Source: Deinococcus frigens DSM 12807 (GTDB lineage: Bacteria > Deinococcota > Deinococci > Deinococcales > Deinococcaceae). Taken from it: 64,000 nt of DNA. Shown here piece by piece: positions 60,420-64,000 of this stretch. The notes beneath the pieces are model-generated. The model saw nothing but the letters and a program-made list of their open reading frames with translations, had not been told where the DNA came from and searched no databases. Where the stretch lies: positions 1-64,000 of the forward strand of contig NZ_JNIW01000012.1 in NCBI RefSeq assembly GCF_000701425.1. Reading direction: 5' to 3'. Every line of letters begins with the position of its first letter. Positions within the stretch are counted from its first letter, which is position 1. Made by a program: the position numbers and the translations under genes.

Positions 60420-60964
60420 GTGGCGGCCCGTTTGCCTTGGAACGGAAGGCCCAAAACGATGCCAAGCGCGGTGACGCAGACGGCGGGCAGTAACGGATTG
60501 GCCGGAAATCCGGTGAACTCATGCAGGACCAGGTTGGTCAGGACGGCGACAGTCAAGACGCCCGCCACCGCACAGGCGAGGATAAGCCAGTGCGGCCAGC
60601 GGGCGCGGGTGGCCATGGCCGCAAACACGAACAGAACCACGAGTAGGGCGGCAGCGGGGAAAACTGGATCGTAGCTGTGCGAGATGGTTTGAATAGGCTG
60701 CGGGCTACCCAGGACGTTCCAGGCCAGAAAGGAACTCAGGCTGGTGTCATTGCGGGCGGCCTCGCGGGCCAGGACCGGAAGCTGTGTCCCCAGTGCGACG
60801 GCGGCGCTGATAGCAACGCTCAGGCCCATCCCAGCCAGTACCAAGAGTGCAGTTTGCTTAAAAGGCCCATAACGCAGGTGACGCCTCGTTGCTCTCGTCC
60901 ACCCCCCATCCTCCACACTCGCCGCCTCATTCTCCATGCCCCTGCGCCAGTCGTCCGGTGTCAT
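60416..60964 (-). CDS. Membrane protein of a PadR operon, first of two related proteins
   Basis: A 182-residue protein with a short cytoplasmic N-terminal domain and about four helices (about 35-58, 80-88 partly, 100-125 and 135-178). The conserved N-terminal motif WRRGMENEAASVED is shared with the next gene; such N-terminal caps resemble the prefix domains of PadR-linked permeases. The ATG overlaps the padR stop (ATGA). Function unknown. Confidence 0.7.
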   Translation of the reverse strand: MTPDDWRRGMENEAASVEDGGWTRATRRHLRYGPFKQTALLVLAGMGLSVAISAAVALGTQLPVLAREAARNDTSLSSFLAWNVLGSPQPIQTISHSYDPVFPAAALLVVLFVFAAMATRARWPHWLILACAVAGVLTVAVLTNLVLHEFTGFPANPLLPAVCVTALGIVLGLPFQGKRAAT

Positions 60965-61263
60965 AGCAGCGCGCCTTTCAATGCACGAACCTTCGTTTCC
61001 GTTGTTTTCTCCCGCGCCAGCGTCAGCCCCTCCAGCGTCAGCGTGTAGATGTGCCGGGGCGGCTTGCCGGGGTGTGGGGACTCCTCCCACTGCGCGTCCA
61101 GATAGCCCTGCTCGTGCAGGCGCTGGAGGATGGGGTACAGGGTGCCGCTTTTCAATTCGGTGGCCTTGCTCAGGTCATAGCCGTAGCTGGGGCGCGGGTG
61201 CGTGGCCGCCAGCGCGCCCAGAACGGCGCGGGTGTGCGGGCTGGAATTGGGGGTGCGGGCCAT
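60961..61263 (-). CDS. PadR-family transcriptional regulator
   Basis: A 100-residue winged-helix repressor with the PadR motif LSKATELKSGTLYPILQRLHEQGYLDAQWEE (about 32-62) and GKPPRHIYTLTLEGLTLARE. Short PadR proteins like this repress the operon they begin and respond to small aromatic or antibiotic-like molecules. TAGAAT five bases before the ATG is the promoter box, and a palindrome upstream is a likely operator. Confidence 0.92.
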   Translation of the reverse strand: MARTPNSSPHTRAVLGALAATHPRPSYGYDLSKATELKSGTLYPILQRLHEQGYLDAQWEESPHPGKPPRHIYTLTLEGLTLAREKTTETKVRALKGALL

Positions 61264-61270
61264 GAATCAT

Positions 61271-61284
61271 TCTACATATATAGA
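61271..61284. promoter_or_regulatory. Candidate PadR operator overlapping the promoter
   Basis: TCTACATATATAGA is nearly palindromic (one mismatched position on each side) and overlaps the TAGAAT box, as expected for autoregulation by PadR. Confidence 0.45.
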
Positions 61285-61361
61285 CTTTGAAGTCAAGAGC
61301 ACTCAGAAATAGAGGAGCGCCGCCCCGGAAGTCATCCGAAGCGGCGCAGGTGTCAGACAGC

Positions 61362-61982
<621 letters not shown>

Positions 61983-62046
61983 TGTGGTCGCCTCCTAGGG
62001 CGGAGTGAGGAAGATAGGGGGTCGGGGTCATTCCCGACGTGATTAC

Positions 62047-62075
62047 AGTGTAACCTATCTCTACAATTTTGTAAA
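62047..62075 (-). promoter_or_regulatory. Sigma-70 promoter of the crp-like gene
   Basis: On the minus strand: -35 TTTACA (62070-62075), 17-bp spacer, -10 TACACT (62047-62052). The DNA upstream to about 62115 is AT-rich and could act as an UP element. The leader is about 58 nt. Confidence 0.7.
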
Positions 62076-62388
62076 CACTTTTGTTTCTTTAAATAGTATT
62101 TAGTTGACAAAGGGTGATGCAAAGCTGATCACAAGAACACCCGGGCTGAACGTCGAAACCCGTTCTCGGACTGCCTTCCTCGCCCTCACCGTGGTTTCAT
62201 CTCCGATACGTACCGAAGGCTAAAAAGGTTCAAGGGGCGTTTGCTGTCCGGTGATCGAGGTACATCCGCAATCGGAGACGATCCAGCACCGCAGCCGCAA
62301 ACAGCGCCCGAAGCCAGAAGCCCCGGACGCTCGTTCTACCGCGCCTTTGTAAATTGTGGGTTAATGCCCGAAGCTCAGGCCAGCCAGA
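62076..62388. other. Intergenic region between the crp-like promoter and the gyrA 3' end
   Basis: The first 40 bases are AT-rich promoter DNA; the rest is ordinary GC-rich DNA without a supported gene. No convincing gyrA terminator is seen. Confidence 0.45.

Positions 62389-64000
<1,612 letters not shown>

Noticed and set aside
62125..62150. Crp-type site (GGTGA...TCACA) in the crp-like promoter region
   Set aside because: The half-sites are 10 bp apart instead of the canonical 6, so autoregulation by this site is not supported.

Overview
The window is a high-GC, gene-dense chromosomal segment from a Deinococcus-type bacterium. The gene content points there: carotenoid genes for a Deinococcus-style phytoene desaturase and lycopene cyclase, a Crp-family regulator resembling DdrI, a futalosine-pathway MqnD, an archaeal-type ProS, and many genes preceded by a TANNNT box 4-8 nt before the start codon, the leaderless-transcript signature known in Deinococcus. 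No rRNA, CRISPR array, prophage or plasmid feature was seen. The species is not identifiable from the sequence alone.

Layout. 1-2.7 kb: the 5' end of an IS701/IS4-like transposase lies directly at the 3' end of crtI, followed by a BsuPI-like secreted protein. 2.8-7.1 kb: a beta-lactamase-fold serine hydrolase, then leuS behind a possible leader peptide and attenuator. 7.2-8.9 kb: a secreted beta-propeller protein and an M23 peptidase gene broken by a 20-bp tandem duplication. 9-17.3 kb: aminotransferase, CBS-ACT protein, CDF transporter, PEGA protein, NUDIX and MazG house-cleaning enzymes, small envelope proteins, an SDR and a frameshifted TMEM175-like channel. 17.3-23.1 kb: smpB, an amidase-fold protein without its zinc histidines, a GerMN protein, and smc. 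23.1-33 kb: a catA gene with a nonsense codon, a PfkB kinase, rsmA, RidA, a PP2C phosphatase, gatA, truB and an RluB-type synthase. 33.2-38 kb: rnpB antisense to a 5'-truncated SMR gene, DUF423, a 270-bp MITE-like element, mqnD, ribF and a NUDIX enzyme. 38-48 kb: a TilS-TadA fusion, a LysA homologue, carbonic anhydrase, SRP RNA, mobA, an aldehyde dehydrogenase, proS, a TPR protein and a methyltransferase. 48.5-51.2 kb: tRNA-Val, a lipoprotein esterase and lycopene cyclase. 51.3-59.5 kb: sdaAB, an IclR regulator, hutUGIH and sdaAA, a histidine and serine catabolic block with a palindromic candidate operator. 59.5-64 kb: a PadR operon with two related membrane proteins, a crp-like gene, and the 3' part of gyrA.

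The most unusual structure is a dispersed family of intergenic elements built from a degenerate 8-bp unit (about RGTCTRAA on one strand), found at seven intergenic loci in strict 8-bp phase. In the two best copies it forms long imperfect inverted repeats. Other points of interest are several genes each disabled by one small lesion (M23 peptidase, catA, the TMEM175-like gene, SMR), the TilS-TadA fusion, the non-catalytic amidase paired with GerMN, and the PadR-controlled pair of uncharacterised membrane proteins.

All calls come from reading the sequence and from knowledge of the protein families. No database search was run.
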